Below are positions 23,400 through 36,500 of a DNA stretch of 64,000 bases, in pieces. Source of the stretch: Arbacia lixula (taxonomy: Eukaryota > Echinodermata > Echinoidea > Arbacioida > Arbaciidae). A program made the translations under genes and the position numbers. Position 1 is the first letter of the stretch. Each line of letters starts with the position of its first letter. Under the pieces are notes generated by a model. The model was given only the letters and a program-made list of their open reading frames with translations, searched no databases and was not told where the DNA came from. The stretch spans positions 14,267,835-14,331,834 of the forward strand of contig OZ022588.1 of assembly GCA_963669155.1 (NCBI GenBank), given 5' to 3'.

Positions 23400-26170
23400 G
23401 AATTGCCAAAATCATATTTTTTCCAAATACATGTAATTGTATTGAATGTTCCAATTCTAAACAAACTTGATGCAAGGATGGATAACTACATTTAGATAGA
23501 ACGGTTAGATTGGAATTCAAAGAAGTAAGGTGTCAAAGGTCAAGGTACATTGCCAAACTTGGCTACACGTGGCAAAAAAATGATATTCTTTGGAAAATAC
23601 TAGAAAATTAATGGATTCATTTTATATATGAGTTCAGTGGCATTGCTAACCAAACATACAAGTCTCAATGTCAACCAAATTCATTATTTTTCAAAAGTGT
23701 CAACAACCTAGTAAAAACTACATTGTACTATTGTACATTGTACTATCTTTATGACCCTACACCTAAAAACTAGTGAAAAGTGATGTGATGAAAAGGGGAT
23801 GAAATTTAAACTTGATTCAATTGACTTCTGTATAATTGTGTATGCTTTTGTGTACTAGCTCGCTGCCAATTGCTGTATAATGGACACGTGGGTCTGTGAA
23901 GAAGTAGTCATAATGTCACTGATGATGAGACCAGGGAGGTGTTACGAAGGAGTAGAAACTCGAGCATAATACATTCAAACGTCTGTGTGGGTTCTAAAGC
24001 TTGCTCATGAATGTCAAAAGCATTCCATAATCATGACAATGCTTTGATGTTCCATGTGCCGGGCCGACATTTAGCTGATGTCAACTTGAAAAGAAATTTC
24101 TTTAATTTCCCATTTGTCTGTAGACGTTTTGTTTTTGACAAATTTGTTTGCAAACGATAAGGAAGAAAACGGCAGATAATGACAGATCCTTTACTCTGCT
24201 TTTGTTTCGAAAAGTATTGAGGAATCATTAAAAATCGGACATATAAGCTTTTTGTATTACTTACAAAATTGACCAATTTCTTAACTTTCCGACATCTTGT
24301 GCATTTGGGGGATTCAACCACTCTCAAAATGATAAATTAAGCTGTTTTTTTTCATTAACGGCGTTTGTGTGTGTTTGCGTGCAACCGAGATATTTCACTT
24401 GAAAAACTTGTTTATTTGTGTTTGCTGATACCTGTTATGCTCATGGAAGTATTAATGCCATTAACAGAACGGGATAAGCGAAATGAGACTGTACATTTCT
24501 TTTATTCTCTCTGAGAAGCCGTTGCCACACAATCATGTTCATAATTGTTCAAACACCTGACAGCACCTGTTGAGAACACATAACTTTTCAGCGGCGTGGC
24601 ACATGGGTTCAAAGAAAGAAAGTTGCTTTATATCCTTCCATAACACATCCCTGATGAGACCATGCACTGTCTTCTGTCCCCGTGTTTTGTTCTTTTGTTT
24701 TGTGCCATACAAGGAGAGCAAAACAGAGGTGTGTTATAATTGTTCTATGTTAAAGTGTTGCAGTGAGAAACTGTGACAAGGGGCAAATTCATGCTCGGCA
24801 AACTTTATCGTGGTTTTGTGTACAGTTCAACTCATGTTTAAGCAAAATGATACAATATGTGCTTGATGAAGATATGACATCACTTTATATAATGTATGTT
24901 TATGTGTTATGCAATAAAATGTATATGGACAATATTGTTGTGTGTCAATGTATCCATCATTTTGTGCGATTACAACTGACTCTTAGAAAGGCTAGGCATA
25001 TAGGATAGATTTACAGTATTATTGTTGGTGTGTGTGCGTGCGTGTGTGTGTGTGTGTGAGTGCGTCTTTTTCCACCTCGGAAAAGTTGGCTATGCAGAGA
25101 GTATGGGGCTTTCACACGGGGCTTGTCGTATTGTTCCGTGGTGTCGCGTAGCGACGACACCTAAGTCCAAGTTCAAATGGTTACACTTCATTGTCCTGTG
25201 TCATCGGCGCGGAGACGTCGCGGAGACTCCAGACCTGTTTCTGCATTAGAATGCCAGTGACAACTCACTTAGAACTCACGCTAGTATTACGGATTCTAAA
25301 CCGTTTCTCGAAGAGAATGCTAAGTCGGATATCAGTGACATCTCGTGGATCGATACCGGATCGGAATTTTCAGACAAATTGATAGCCTTTCTAACAAAAC
25401 TCCGCAGTAATTGATCATCAATCAGGTTCAAGTAATGATCATTTTGTTAGTTATGGAGTGAAGTATTGTTTGGGACGTTGATTGTTCAATAGCTTGATGT
25501 ATAACACATCATTTCCATGAAGGTCGTTGTGATATCAATCTCGCATTTTCTTCTGTAAAATCAATTGATCGATTTTCTTTCTTGCTTTCCATTTTGGTAA
25601 TACACTGTATTCGTGTTGAAATATACCTTGCCATTCTTAAAATCAATGTCTGAATATTGAAAAAGGGGGTTTAAAATGCATGTGTTAATATTCCAACTGA
25701 TGTAAAAAAAAAAATCTCAATTAAACGTAGGATTAATAATTCCAAAATAAATAAGCGAACGCTAGTGATTTTTTAACATTAAACAGTGTTAAAATGATGG
25801 CATGCTATTACTAGCCCTCTGATCCACGGAATACTCGAATGATACTCAACATTTTGAAATATTTGTCAACCTTTTTCATGAATTTCGCCTTCAATGAAGT
25901 GATGTTGAACAAGCAAACCGCTTTCCCCGCCACAGCTGATTTAATGCTTCGCGAAGTCGGACAAAATGCAATAGAAATATTATCATAGAACGCCTATTGC
26001 AAATTTCTTCACTTTTCACAGCCCTTATTACGCAACTCAGCTTCCCATAAGTCACTATTGTTCTCAAGGCTCGTCCGGTCGAGAACAATAGATGCGACAG
26101 GGTCCAAGCAGTTCCAGCAGTTAGAGCAGATGTTAGAGTTGTAATAGCTTCGAGAGTCACCTATAACAGA
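23400..26170. other. no gene recognised
   Basis: AT-rich DNA with scattered short ORFs that have no family signature. A (GT)n-like tract sits at about 25025-25060. I see no exon with convincing splice sites or conserved protein sequence. Confidence 0.6.
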
Positions 26171-26648
26171 GAGGTGTAAGGAATGGAGTCAGCACGAAGT
26201 GTAATTTATTCCTACAGCAGTCGCGTGCATTGATATCACAATATCGCACATTTGGCAATCACATTTCCTTACAAATATCTTGAAAATCGTTTATTGAGTG
26301 TTTCACCTTCCATGGAAACAACGTCGATTTCATGTGCGGAGATGTCCGAAAAAGTTCCGGACCAATTAAATTCTTTCTATAATTTTATCAAAATTTTCCT
26401 TCGCTCACCCCCAACCTAATTTCCAGTGTGTGTAATAACATCAGCTATGGACTCCCAGCGAAGGCTGAAAGGTTGACATATTTCTCAAACCAGGTTTTCT
26501 TTTGTTATTCAGAGGAAGGCACTGCCTAATTAGAAATACAGCGTATTATTTCAAACACCTGAATGTCTTGAATTTTTATGAGGCGGCGGTCATCGTATAG
26601 ATCAAAGGAAGTCTATTCGAGGCGCAGTCCATCCATGATGGGTCCATG
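26171..26648. mobile_element. about 730-bp unclassified element, internally deleted copy
   Basis: Starts GAGGTGTAAGGAATGGAGTC and ends CATGATGGGTCCATG. Compared with 17021-17752 it lacks about 250-280 bp between the CATTGATATCACAATA block and the CGCACATTTGGCAATCAC block. No clear target duplication. Confidence 0.65.
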
Positions 26649-27324
26649 GTGCTAACTGTCGGATTTAGAGCTGAGGTTAGAGTTGTCATCTGTCGAGAAA
26701 CGCACCCCGGATCGTCAAAGCACGTTTCAGTATTATACCCATTGTGTGTCCCTTTTATTGTAAATTCCAGGTGCGTAGCCAGCAAATAGTTTTCGTGTTG
26801 TGCTTTACTTACGAAAACGATTCCGTTACAGAAGCCAACGCAGTTTTCATCTGTCTCAAGGCCGCGCGTGACGCATTTCGTATGCAGTGCTCGTACATAG
26901 GATTAGCCAAGGACAGCTCATAAGCAGCAATTGGTAAGTTCAAGTTCACTTAGTTTTCTGCAGTTGCTATAATATCCTGATACGTGTAATTTCTGCACAT
27001 TAATACTAAACCCCTTTAAAAAAAAGTTCTGCAACTTAACTTTGAGGAGGTATATTTTCGTACACACAATTGGTATCATAAGATAGCTTGACTGTTTATC
27101 TTTAAAATGATGTATCGTTTGTAATACGCAATCATGGAATGTGCAGACCTTCTGAAGATACAGCAAGGTCAAAATAAGATGTTGCAAAATTTTGTGTTTT
27201 TTATGTTTGTTTTGAACGTGAAATGAGTTTGAATGATGCCGTTTTTCAAAAGAAATGGAGCATTCGCTGTTGTGCATTTTGCAACATTAAATTTGTGACT
27301 GCCTTATATCAGTGAATACTGCAT

Positions 27325-28910
27325 TGCATAACTATGACAAAGCTACGACTGGCTTGGTAACTTGTCGGACTGCCAATTGCCATCATCAATACGCACAATA
27401 CAATAAATCAATTGACACCGCATCTTTGGTACAAAGCAAGTTCCTTTTGGTTTTATTCAGAGTATATGGATGATCCAACTTCATGGTGATGCTCAGCAGT
27501 AGGCCCGTACTCGGCCTCTCCTCCCAATCAACTGCCTTTTCTGTTGTGATTGCCCTTCATTTATACAACTCCGGGCACCGCCAAAATTTCAATCATTAAA
27601 TGCTTACTTCAAAGAGAAAGTAAAGAATCTCCGCTTGCAAAACCGCAATTTGAGAATCGGAATCCAACATCAAGAAATATTCAAATTCGAATGCCGACTG
27701 TAGAGTCAGCACATCCTGTCCACTCAGTTTCCTCTTAGTAGACTGTACATTGTTTAAAGGAAGTACATTGGACATCACTTTCATCCAATCAACATGTGGA
27801 GTGGTATAGTTTATATATATATTTTTTAAGTACTTTTAGCCAATCATATTGTCTGGACACCGTTATCCTACCTTTTTGTTATATGTTAATGCGCTATCTG
27901 GTAGAGTGCCTATCAAGGACACTTTAACGGTTACCAGGGGCACTATAACATTTGCATAGTAGGCCTATTATCTGATGTACGTTGGTCAGAACAGGTAGAT
28001 GTTAGAACTGGAGTCAGCACGAAGCATAATTTATTCCTACACCAGTCGCGTTCACTGATAACACAATAGAATATTTGACGCATTTGGTTCTTTGATCCAG
28101 TGACGACCACCGCCAAATATGCAAAGCGAATTTTGGATGCATTTAGAGGATTATATATTTTGTATGCGCAGAAAATTTCAGAACCACTTCATGAACTGAA
28201 GTGCATGTGCAGTAGTAGTACATCTTATAAAGATACGATTCTGTGTATTTCAGATTATATTGTTGCTTCGTTTTGGGGATAAAAGGAGAATACTGTAGAA
28301 AACATGCCAGAGAAATGCCTCCATATCGCACATTAAGCAATCATATTTCATTAAAAATATCTTGTAAATCGTTTATTGAGTGTTTTATCTTCCACGGAAA
28401 CAAGCTCAATTTCGTGTCCGGAGGTGTCCGAAAAAGTTACGGACCAAATTTTTTCTCCAATTTTTCCAAAATTTCCCTTCGCTCACCCCAAAATTAATTC
28501 ACAGTGTGTGTAAAAAAAATCCCCTACGAGCTCCCAGCGAAGGCTGAACGGTTGACATATTTCTCAAAACAGATTTTCTTTTGTTATTCAGAGGAAGGCA
28601 CTACCTAATTAGAAATACAGCTAATTGTTTAAAACACCTGAATGTCTTGCATTTTTATGAGGCGGCGGTCATCACAGATCAAAGGAAATCTATCCGAGCA
28701 CAGTCCATTCATGATAGGTCCATGGTCAGAACATGTTTTGACACGTTGTCAAGATGTCCAAACACATGTGTCATGTAAAACCTGTACATTCAGAATGGGG
28801 CTTTTGCTTCTTCATCTTTACAATGTGGAATGGGTCCTACTAGCAACATAGGGGGAGTTCACATGTAAAATCTAATTATTCTAATGAGACATGTTTGCAT
28901 GTCACAATAA
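27325..28910. repeat. dispersed 0.9-kb repeat, second copy, interrupted by an insertion
   Basis: Matches 11345-12250 in the same order (ACTATGACAAAGCTACGACT at the left, TTTATTCAGAGTATATGGAT, then after the insertion ACATTCAGAATGGGGCTTTT and AATGAGACATGTTTGCATGT). The interruption is the element at 27994-28722. Confidence 0.75.
27994..28722. mobile_element. about 730-bp unclassified element, copy 3, with 11-bp duplication
   Basis: Flanked by TGGTCAGAACA at 27983-27993 and 28723-28733. The uninterrupted repeat at 12071-12082 has the single-copy equivalent (TGGTCAAAACAGG), so the empty site is visible in the window. The body matches 17021-17752 nearly end to end. Confidence 0.7.
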
Positions 28911-30054
28911 CCATACCAAATAGAACACAAATATGATGAAGAATAATCAAGCTTTCTAATGATACCCCGTTCATGTACGATGATGATGATCGATAGATTT
29001 CCTCTCAAACTTGAGTTTGCAGAACTTGTTTGAGGGGCTTATATCAATAATACTACATGAAGTATGAGATAGGCCTAGCCTTTTAGTATAGATTATAATA
29101 CTGTGCAGAGTAATGTTTTTGATATATTAGATAATTACGCAGCTGGCTGTTTTATTTACATATAGCTATTTACCATTTACCATGCACTCCAAACTCATAT
29201 TATCCACTTTTATGAACATCTTCCTGAAGCCCCATCACTCTGAAGACTGAAGGTGATACATGTAACTGACCCTTCGTGGGATTCTGGAACTCTAACTTAA
29301 TTACAAACTCACAATTTCAAAGTATATTATGTTAACACCTTTCAGCTTTATTGTGATGCAATTATGAATAAACTCTTCCATTCTTATTTTCGTGAATGCA
29401 GAACAAAATGTGAACTAGTGATTACTTGCTTGGTTTGTTTGGAAAAAAACTCCTACACCCCTTTGATAGAAGGCAATATATAACATTGGCATTGCTTCTA
29501 CAAACAGCCTAACAAAGGAAGCGGGTCAATCCACGTCATATCAACCAACTTTCAGACAATGTGTAACCCGACTCCCTTCAATTTTCTTTAAACTCGCACC
29601 AATTGTTCCCCTAAGCGTCTGACAAAAGATTCTGAAATATTTTGCCCCAGTGTCAAATAGTTGCTAAGATACGACCTCCCTTAGCAACCAGTGCGTGGCC
29701 GAACAACTGAGTTTAAGTAAAATTTGCTATTTTTGATTGGCTGCTGCAGCTAAGTTAGATGAGTTACATCGCTCATTTCCCGTAAATTGGAAGAACATTA
29801 CAGTCTTAACAAGCAAAATGTATAGTGGTGCCAATCTGACTACCTGTAATTACGCACGATGTCACCAAAAATGGTATTAAGCGTCAATGGTAATGTGTTT
29901 GGATGCATGTTTGGAAGCTGATAACTTTAAAACTTAATTAGTTTAGAACCCAATAATATGCAGATGTAAAGTTATAAAATCAATTTCATAAAAAGGTAAT
30001 AATCGATATAGGCCTACAATTCACGTATGAGCCTATTTCTCTTTATTTATATTT
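28911..30054. other. no gene recognised upstream of gene A
   Basis: AT-rich sequence without convincing exons. A 5' untranslated exon of gene A is expected somewhere upstream of 30535 but I cannot place it. Confidence 0.5.
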
Positions 30055-30265
30055 CAACAAATTTGTAGTCAAATGCGGGTCATGCTCGACTAGCACATGT
30101 GCTATATCTGACTCCATATTTCCATGAGCTATAAATCATCTCTGACAGTTTAAAACAAAATTTTATTGTGACATTAGTATTCATGTATCCATGTAATGAA
30201 ATTGTCAGTAGAAATGTCATGTTAAGTAGTTTCATATATTATTGTCAATGATGATGATGGTAATA
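30055..30265 (+). repeat. repeat shared in inverse orientation with 47100-47400
   Basis: TAGAAATGTCATGTTAAG, GTCAATGATGATGATGG, GTATTCATGTATC and CTAGCACATGTGCT here are matched on the minus strand by the 47.1-47.4 kb segment with moderate divergence. It lies 300 bp before the first coding exon of gene A, whereas its partner lies 3 kb before gene B. Confidence 0.65.
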
Positions 30266-30564
30266 AAACAATCAATCAATCGATTAATCAAATCGATATG
30301 TTTATTGTCTAAGCTGTTTATCGTTTTACGTTTGTTTTGTACGTGGGTTCTATGTAAAAACACACCCTAAAAACGTATTCTTACTTCATTAATCACCCCA
30401 ATGTTGTAACTTTGCTATCATAATTTACTGTCGCGACCATGATTAATGTTACATGTCATAATTCTTCATTTATACAAATACACATTTTATCATTTGTTAT
30501 CTTCCCTCTAAAACTATGGTTGACATGTCTACAGAATCCTTGTTGATAGACCCCAGCAGTAGCC

Positions 30565-33500
30565 ATGGATTTCTCTAGTATGCTCAGCGCCACCCTGATG
30601 ATTGTGGGTTTCGTGATTAGCTGCTCCAAGGGGCGTGACTTCTGGCTGCTTGTGGACTTCGTGGCTACATTGGCTTTCGGGTTGGCCTGTTATTTCACCC
30701 CTCACATTCTCCTAGGCTTTCAGGTAGGTCTAAAGGCCAGGCGGGCGCCATGATTTTTGCCACGATTCTAAGTACAGTCGTAAGGGTCTGCGACTTGAGA
30801 TATGACGTCACCCTTCTTACACAAATCCAATGACCTGGTACTGTGATTCAGTCAGTCGCAGAGTCGCACGACTGATTGGATCGTGTCGTCTCGGTGGCCT
30901 TTAATTGCAGGGTTTGAATCATGTTCTGTATGACATACTTCATATCTTGGTTCATCAAAACCTGACAATTTACATTGTTGAATCAGCATGGGCTCTGCTC
31001 GTTGCTCAACTTCCAACACTGTTCACCGTCTCGTCAGATACTTGCCGATAGATATCAAAGTACGGAAGCGTTAAGAGCCATTCGACTTGACGAAATATTC
31101 CATCTTGTCAAGTCGACTTAATATCCATATGGGATAAAGGCATCAGTTTATACATGAGTATTTACTATCATATGTTTCAGATTTTAGCTTATGCCTATAG
31201 TCCCCGCTGTCGTCCGATCCGTTCTTTAATTCACGATTATGCTTTTTGTATTTGAATATAAGTGTATTTTGCTGTGATTTAGTTTCAATGAATTTAATTT
31301 AAGTGAAATCAACTTAAATTCCTTCTATCAGACAAACGTGACTCTGGATGGAACTGTTGTGACGTACTATCGTGCCTTTGCCGCTTGCCTTCTTGGAGAC
31401 GCTGTATCCCGCTACACCCTCAGGGCATCCAAAGACAACACTGTTCTGGCCTTCCTATTCCTCACCCGCATCATCGTACGTGACATTCTGCCAGTCCAAC
31501 TCCATTCCCTAACAAGCATGATAACGATGATAATAATAATAATGATAGTCATTATAATGGTAATGATGATGCATCTGTAACGTGCATACCACATATGTCT
31601 CTATGCGAAATTGAAATACGGCAAGAAAAGAAAGAAACGTTAAAGACAGCCCGTCCATTTTTCAGATCACCACAAAACCATCGAAACATACGTAGTGTAA
31701 AATTCAAATAATGCACGTAAACAACGTCTGATTAATAGTTTGTGTTAAAATATATATCTATTGATTAATCTGTTTATTAAATGATAAAACGCATTATGAA
31801 AAAAAATGTTCTATAGAAGGAATCATCTGCAAAGTTTGCTAATTACTCATAGAATTAGGATTTCACACATGCATAACAACCACATAGATGCTGTAACAAA
31901 GACTAATACTTTTTTCGTAGTACGAAAAAAGTCGGTTTGAAATTCAACGGCTGAAATTTTTACATATAGAGAAAGCTTCAACATGCTATATTCTTAGAAA
32001 TGGTCTTGAATCACACTTTCTTCAATTTACGATCGTGATAGACGATTTCAAATGTTAAGCTTGTAAAAGGGACGGACAATCTTTAAGCTCTTATACATCA
32101 TGTACATTGTCGTAGTTTCCATACATACTGTCGAATACAGCAGTGGTGCCAACCCAGGAGAGTGAAGCAGAATAAGGAGCGTGAAAGGAGCATAATCTAC
32201 ACTACAGCTCAAAGGAATTGGCATAAGGAAAGGGAAAGGGAAGAAAGGGAAGGACCCGCAGTTTTAAACCGTGGTATATTTTGTCCAGTTCAGCATGACA
32301 CATGAGGCTTTTTAGCATCTAAAAATGCTTTTAAAAAATGCTAAAATGCTAAAGCATCGTGTTTCATGCTGAACTGGACAAAATAAACCGCGGTTTAAAA
32401 CTGCGGGTCCTTCCCTTTCTTCCCTTTCCCTTTACCCGTGCCAATTCCTATGAGCTGTAGTGTACAGTCAAACCTAGAGAAATACGAGGAATGTAGTTTT
32501 AATGAGCAGGTGGTCTTGATGTACAAGTGATTTTGATTTGCATTTCAATGAATAAAAAATTCCTGAAGGAAAATTTTAAAAATGTTGTCTTCATACATCA
32601 GATTTCATTGCATATTGCGAATAGTGATTATAGTTACCAAACAACAACATACACTTGACTAATGTCCTCATTGGAAACTAAATTTTTATAATTTTCATTT
32701 TCATGAGGAATTTTCATGCAAGTAAAAAAAATACCTCTATGGTGAAACATAATTACATGTATACAATTTGCAGAATCAGCCCCAATATGGCTGTAATTAA
32801 AATGTTGTAATCTTAATGTGTCTGCATGGTATTGACCCATTTGTCTTGGACCCGCTTGTCTCACTATTCTGTGTAACAGGGGAAAAACTTCTCCGTGTCA
32901 ATATCTCTTTCTTACACTACAGCTGAAAGGAATTGGCACGGGTAAAGGGAAAGGGAAGAAAGAGAAGGAGCCGCAGTTTTAAAGGTCCCCTGTCATCAAA
33001 ATGTATGTCGACTTATGTTGATGCAACATGATATGTACATAACAAAATCACTAATTGTTCAATGGAAATATATGTCCTATATCTTAAAATATTTTTTCTT
33101 TATTTTCTATCAGCACTGATAAGCCCCGCCTCCAAAATATCCTCCAACTCAAGATTCCCCCTGTGACATCATCAAATGGAGAAATTAGCAGGGTAATAAG
33201 CAGAATTTATGCACAAACTAAACATTGCAATGACTACCTCCAGCTGCCCACAAGAGCATCACATGTCTTCACACAATACCATCTAACAACCTTTCATGTT
33301 GGAATAATCGTTTCCTTATGTCAGAAATGTGCTAGCTATGTGATGCTATTGTAAGCACTTGCAGGTAGTCATTGCAATGTTCAGTTTGTGCATAAATTAT
33401 GTCCATTATCCTGCTAATTTCTATCTTTGATGATGTCACAGGGGGAATCTTGAGTTGGAGGATACTTTGGAGGCGGGGCTTACCAGTGCTGAGAAAAAAA

Positions 33501-36500
33501 TAGAAAAATTATTTTAAAACAGAGGAAACATATTCCCATTGAACAGTTAGTGATTTTGTTATATACATATTAAGTTGCATCAACAGAAGTCAACATATAT
33601 TTTGATGACAGGGACCCTTTAAACCGCGCTATATTTTGTCCAGTTCAGCATGAAACACGATGCTAATGGCCTAAAATGCATCATGTTTCATGCTGAACTG
33701 GGCAAAATATACCGCGGTTCAAAACTGCGGCTCCTTCCCTTTCTACCTTTACCCGTACCAATTCCTTTGACCCGTAGTGTATATCAAGGTGCGGTTCGTC
33801 GCTGTCGCTCACTGCCGTGCAGTTTGACGGGGGTGTTTTCCCGCTACGGCAAAGTAATAGGTAAAAAGTAGATTATGAAATTGTGATCCACTGTATCAGT
33901 TGAGGCCAGGAGAAACTCCTTGAAGGACCTGATAGAAGGATTATAATGGCATGCGGTGGCTGTAAACCGCGCTCTTGTCTAATTTTGAGTATTTTCTTGT
34001 CGCTCTTTTTCTCCCAGGGTTGTGCCATTCTCCTGGTTGCCATAGGGTACACCCAGTGGTTCGGAGGGGATGTCTGGAATGACAATGTAAGTATTGAGCG
34101 CCGGGTGCCACCATGAATCAATGGCCTTTAGCCAAAAGGGTTGCAGATCTTTAAAGGGCATATAAAAGGCCTTCAAAAGGTGATCGTAAGCAATCTTCTT
34201 GCCAAAGGTCTTAAATTCATGTATTGTCTATTTTAGGAACTTGCTGAAAGTTATTTGCTCTCAAATGATCAACGTTTGAAGTAATTAGTGAATAAACCCC
34301 AAATCCTGAAATTTTTCGTCCCGAACATATTGAGGATTTGTGATTTAATCGCTTTTTACTCCAAATGTGGATAATTTGAGGGCGAATGACTTTCAGTAAG
34401 TTTCTCAAATGGACAATACATGAATTTAACACCATTGGCAAGAAGATTGCTGACGATCACCTTTTGAAGTTTTTTTTTTTTGTCTTCCAAGTACAGTATA
34501 TGACCTTTAATGGAGTTGGTGCCATTCTAAGTCGAAATGATGGAGACTATCTCTTATGTGTAAAATGCTGCTCTTGCTTACAGATCATGAATATTCATAG
34601 TGTTGGAAGTCTTCTGCAATGGTTCTGGCTAAATGGAACGCTGACGAGGAAGGATTTCCCGTACATTCCCCGAGACGTCTCTATCAATAAATATTTGATA
34701 ACGCCAATATTACACCGAAAGATGTTGCATAAAGATGTAGCGTTAGCTAGGGTGAGGTATTTATTGTTTACAATATAATTTTGTTTCAGCCCTGTTCATA
34801 AAACACACCTTTCTATTCATGACCAGAAACATAAACCAGTGTAACTTTTTTAATCTTTAAGGGCAAATGAAGGGAGTATACATCAGTGCATGTTAAAGTC
34901 GGTAAGTCGGTAAGACGGAAAACATCATCAGGTAGAACTGTTCCGCCGGGGTGGCAGGTCCCGTTTTTGTTGTTAAAAGGTCTTCATCCTTCAGATAATG
35001 GCTTTATCATTTTGAGAATTCATTCGCGTGATCCTGTTCAATGTGAATGGGACCCGTCATCACGGAAGCAGAACTGTGCTGTCATTGTCAAGGTTCAAAC
35101 CGCTTTTTATCCGCCCGAGTTCACGAGCACTCCTCGAAACTAAGCGCAGTGAGTTGAGCGATGGCGCGATTGCCAGCCCGGAGAAAATTAATTTTCGTCT
35201 CGAATGTACTTTAATTTGGGCAGATAAAATGCGACCAGAGCCTACAGTACTCTGACGTGATCACGGGTCCTATTGTGATCTTATTCGATATTCCTTTAAC
35301 CCTTTGTGTGCCAGATAAATTCGTGCTCTTATATACATGGGGATTGTGTGAATTACTCGTGAAAAAGTCGCATTTGGCACCTAAGGACTTAACAACAGCA
35401 CATAGTCTTTTGCATGGTGGGTATCATGTTGTGAATAATGGGTAGTATCGTGTACACTGCCACAACCTGCCACACTGCACTTTGCTATTAATGCAACAAA
35501 ATAGAATCATCTAAAAAAGAATCTTTATTGTTTGACCTTTTCCCCCACAAAGCACATTTTCTTCGGCTTTTTAGGCAACCTGCTGTGGATGATGGGTAGT
35601 GTAGTCTACTACTACCAGGCCCGCTTCACGGGCGGCCATGTGCAGCTAGAGAGCCGACTCAACCTGCACCTGCGCCTGGACGCCTGTCTTATGCTGCTCA
35701 TCGGATGCACCATCTATGGCTTCCCAGATCTCTTCCTCACGATCCAGGTCAGAGCATGTCCCAAGAACCTGGCCCGCATTATAAAGACTTATAAAATCGA
35801 TCGTAAATCCAATGTCATCAATCAAATGTACATATATATAGTTGATATTGATATCAATCACAAGAAGAGTTGTGATCAGTCACAATTCTTTGTAAGGCAG
35901 AGCCCGGATAGTGAAGTTGTCAACAACCGCTAGGTCCACTTTCCAGACTTGACAGCTGATACATAAAAAAGTATACCGCGGTATATTTTCTCCAGTTAAG
36001 CATGAAACACGATGCTTCAGCCCAAAAATCATTATGTTCATGCTGAACGGGACAAAATATACCGCGGTTTAAAACTGCGGCTCCTTCCCTTTCTTCCATT
36101 TCACTTTCCCTATGTCAATTCCTTTGAGCTGTAGTGTATGCACTCCAGTGGAGTGGATGATCACCCTGTTATTTAGATCGAAACATGGGAGGATTTTCTT
36201 GCTTTGCCGCGATCGAAGGAACAACTCTAGCAACAAGTGGCGCGCGGCAGCGGCCAACTGCTTCCGTATGAATGTAGCCTGATGGATACAATGATTCTAG
36301 GACAACTACCCCCTGGAAAATCCCCCCCCCCCCCCCCCCCCCGGGTAGCTACCCTCCAGGCAACTACCCTGTTACACCCACAAATGTAATAATCGCCCAC
36401 AAATGTAATAACGCCCACAAATGTAATAACGCCCACAAATGTAATAACACTTTACCCACAAATGTAATAATTTCACCCACAAATGTAATAATGCACTTTA

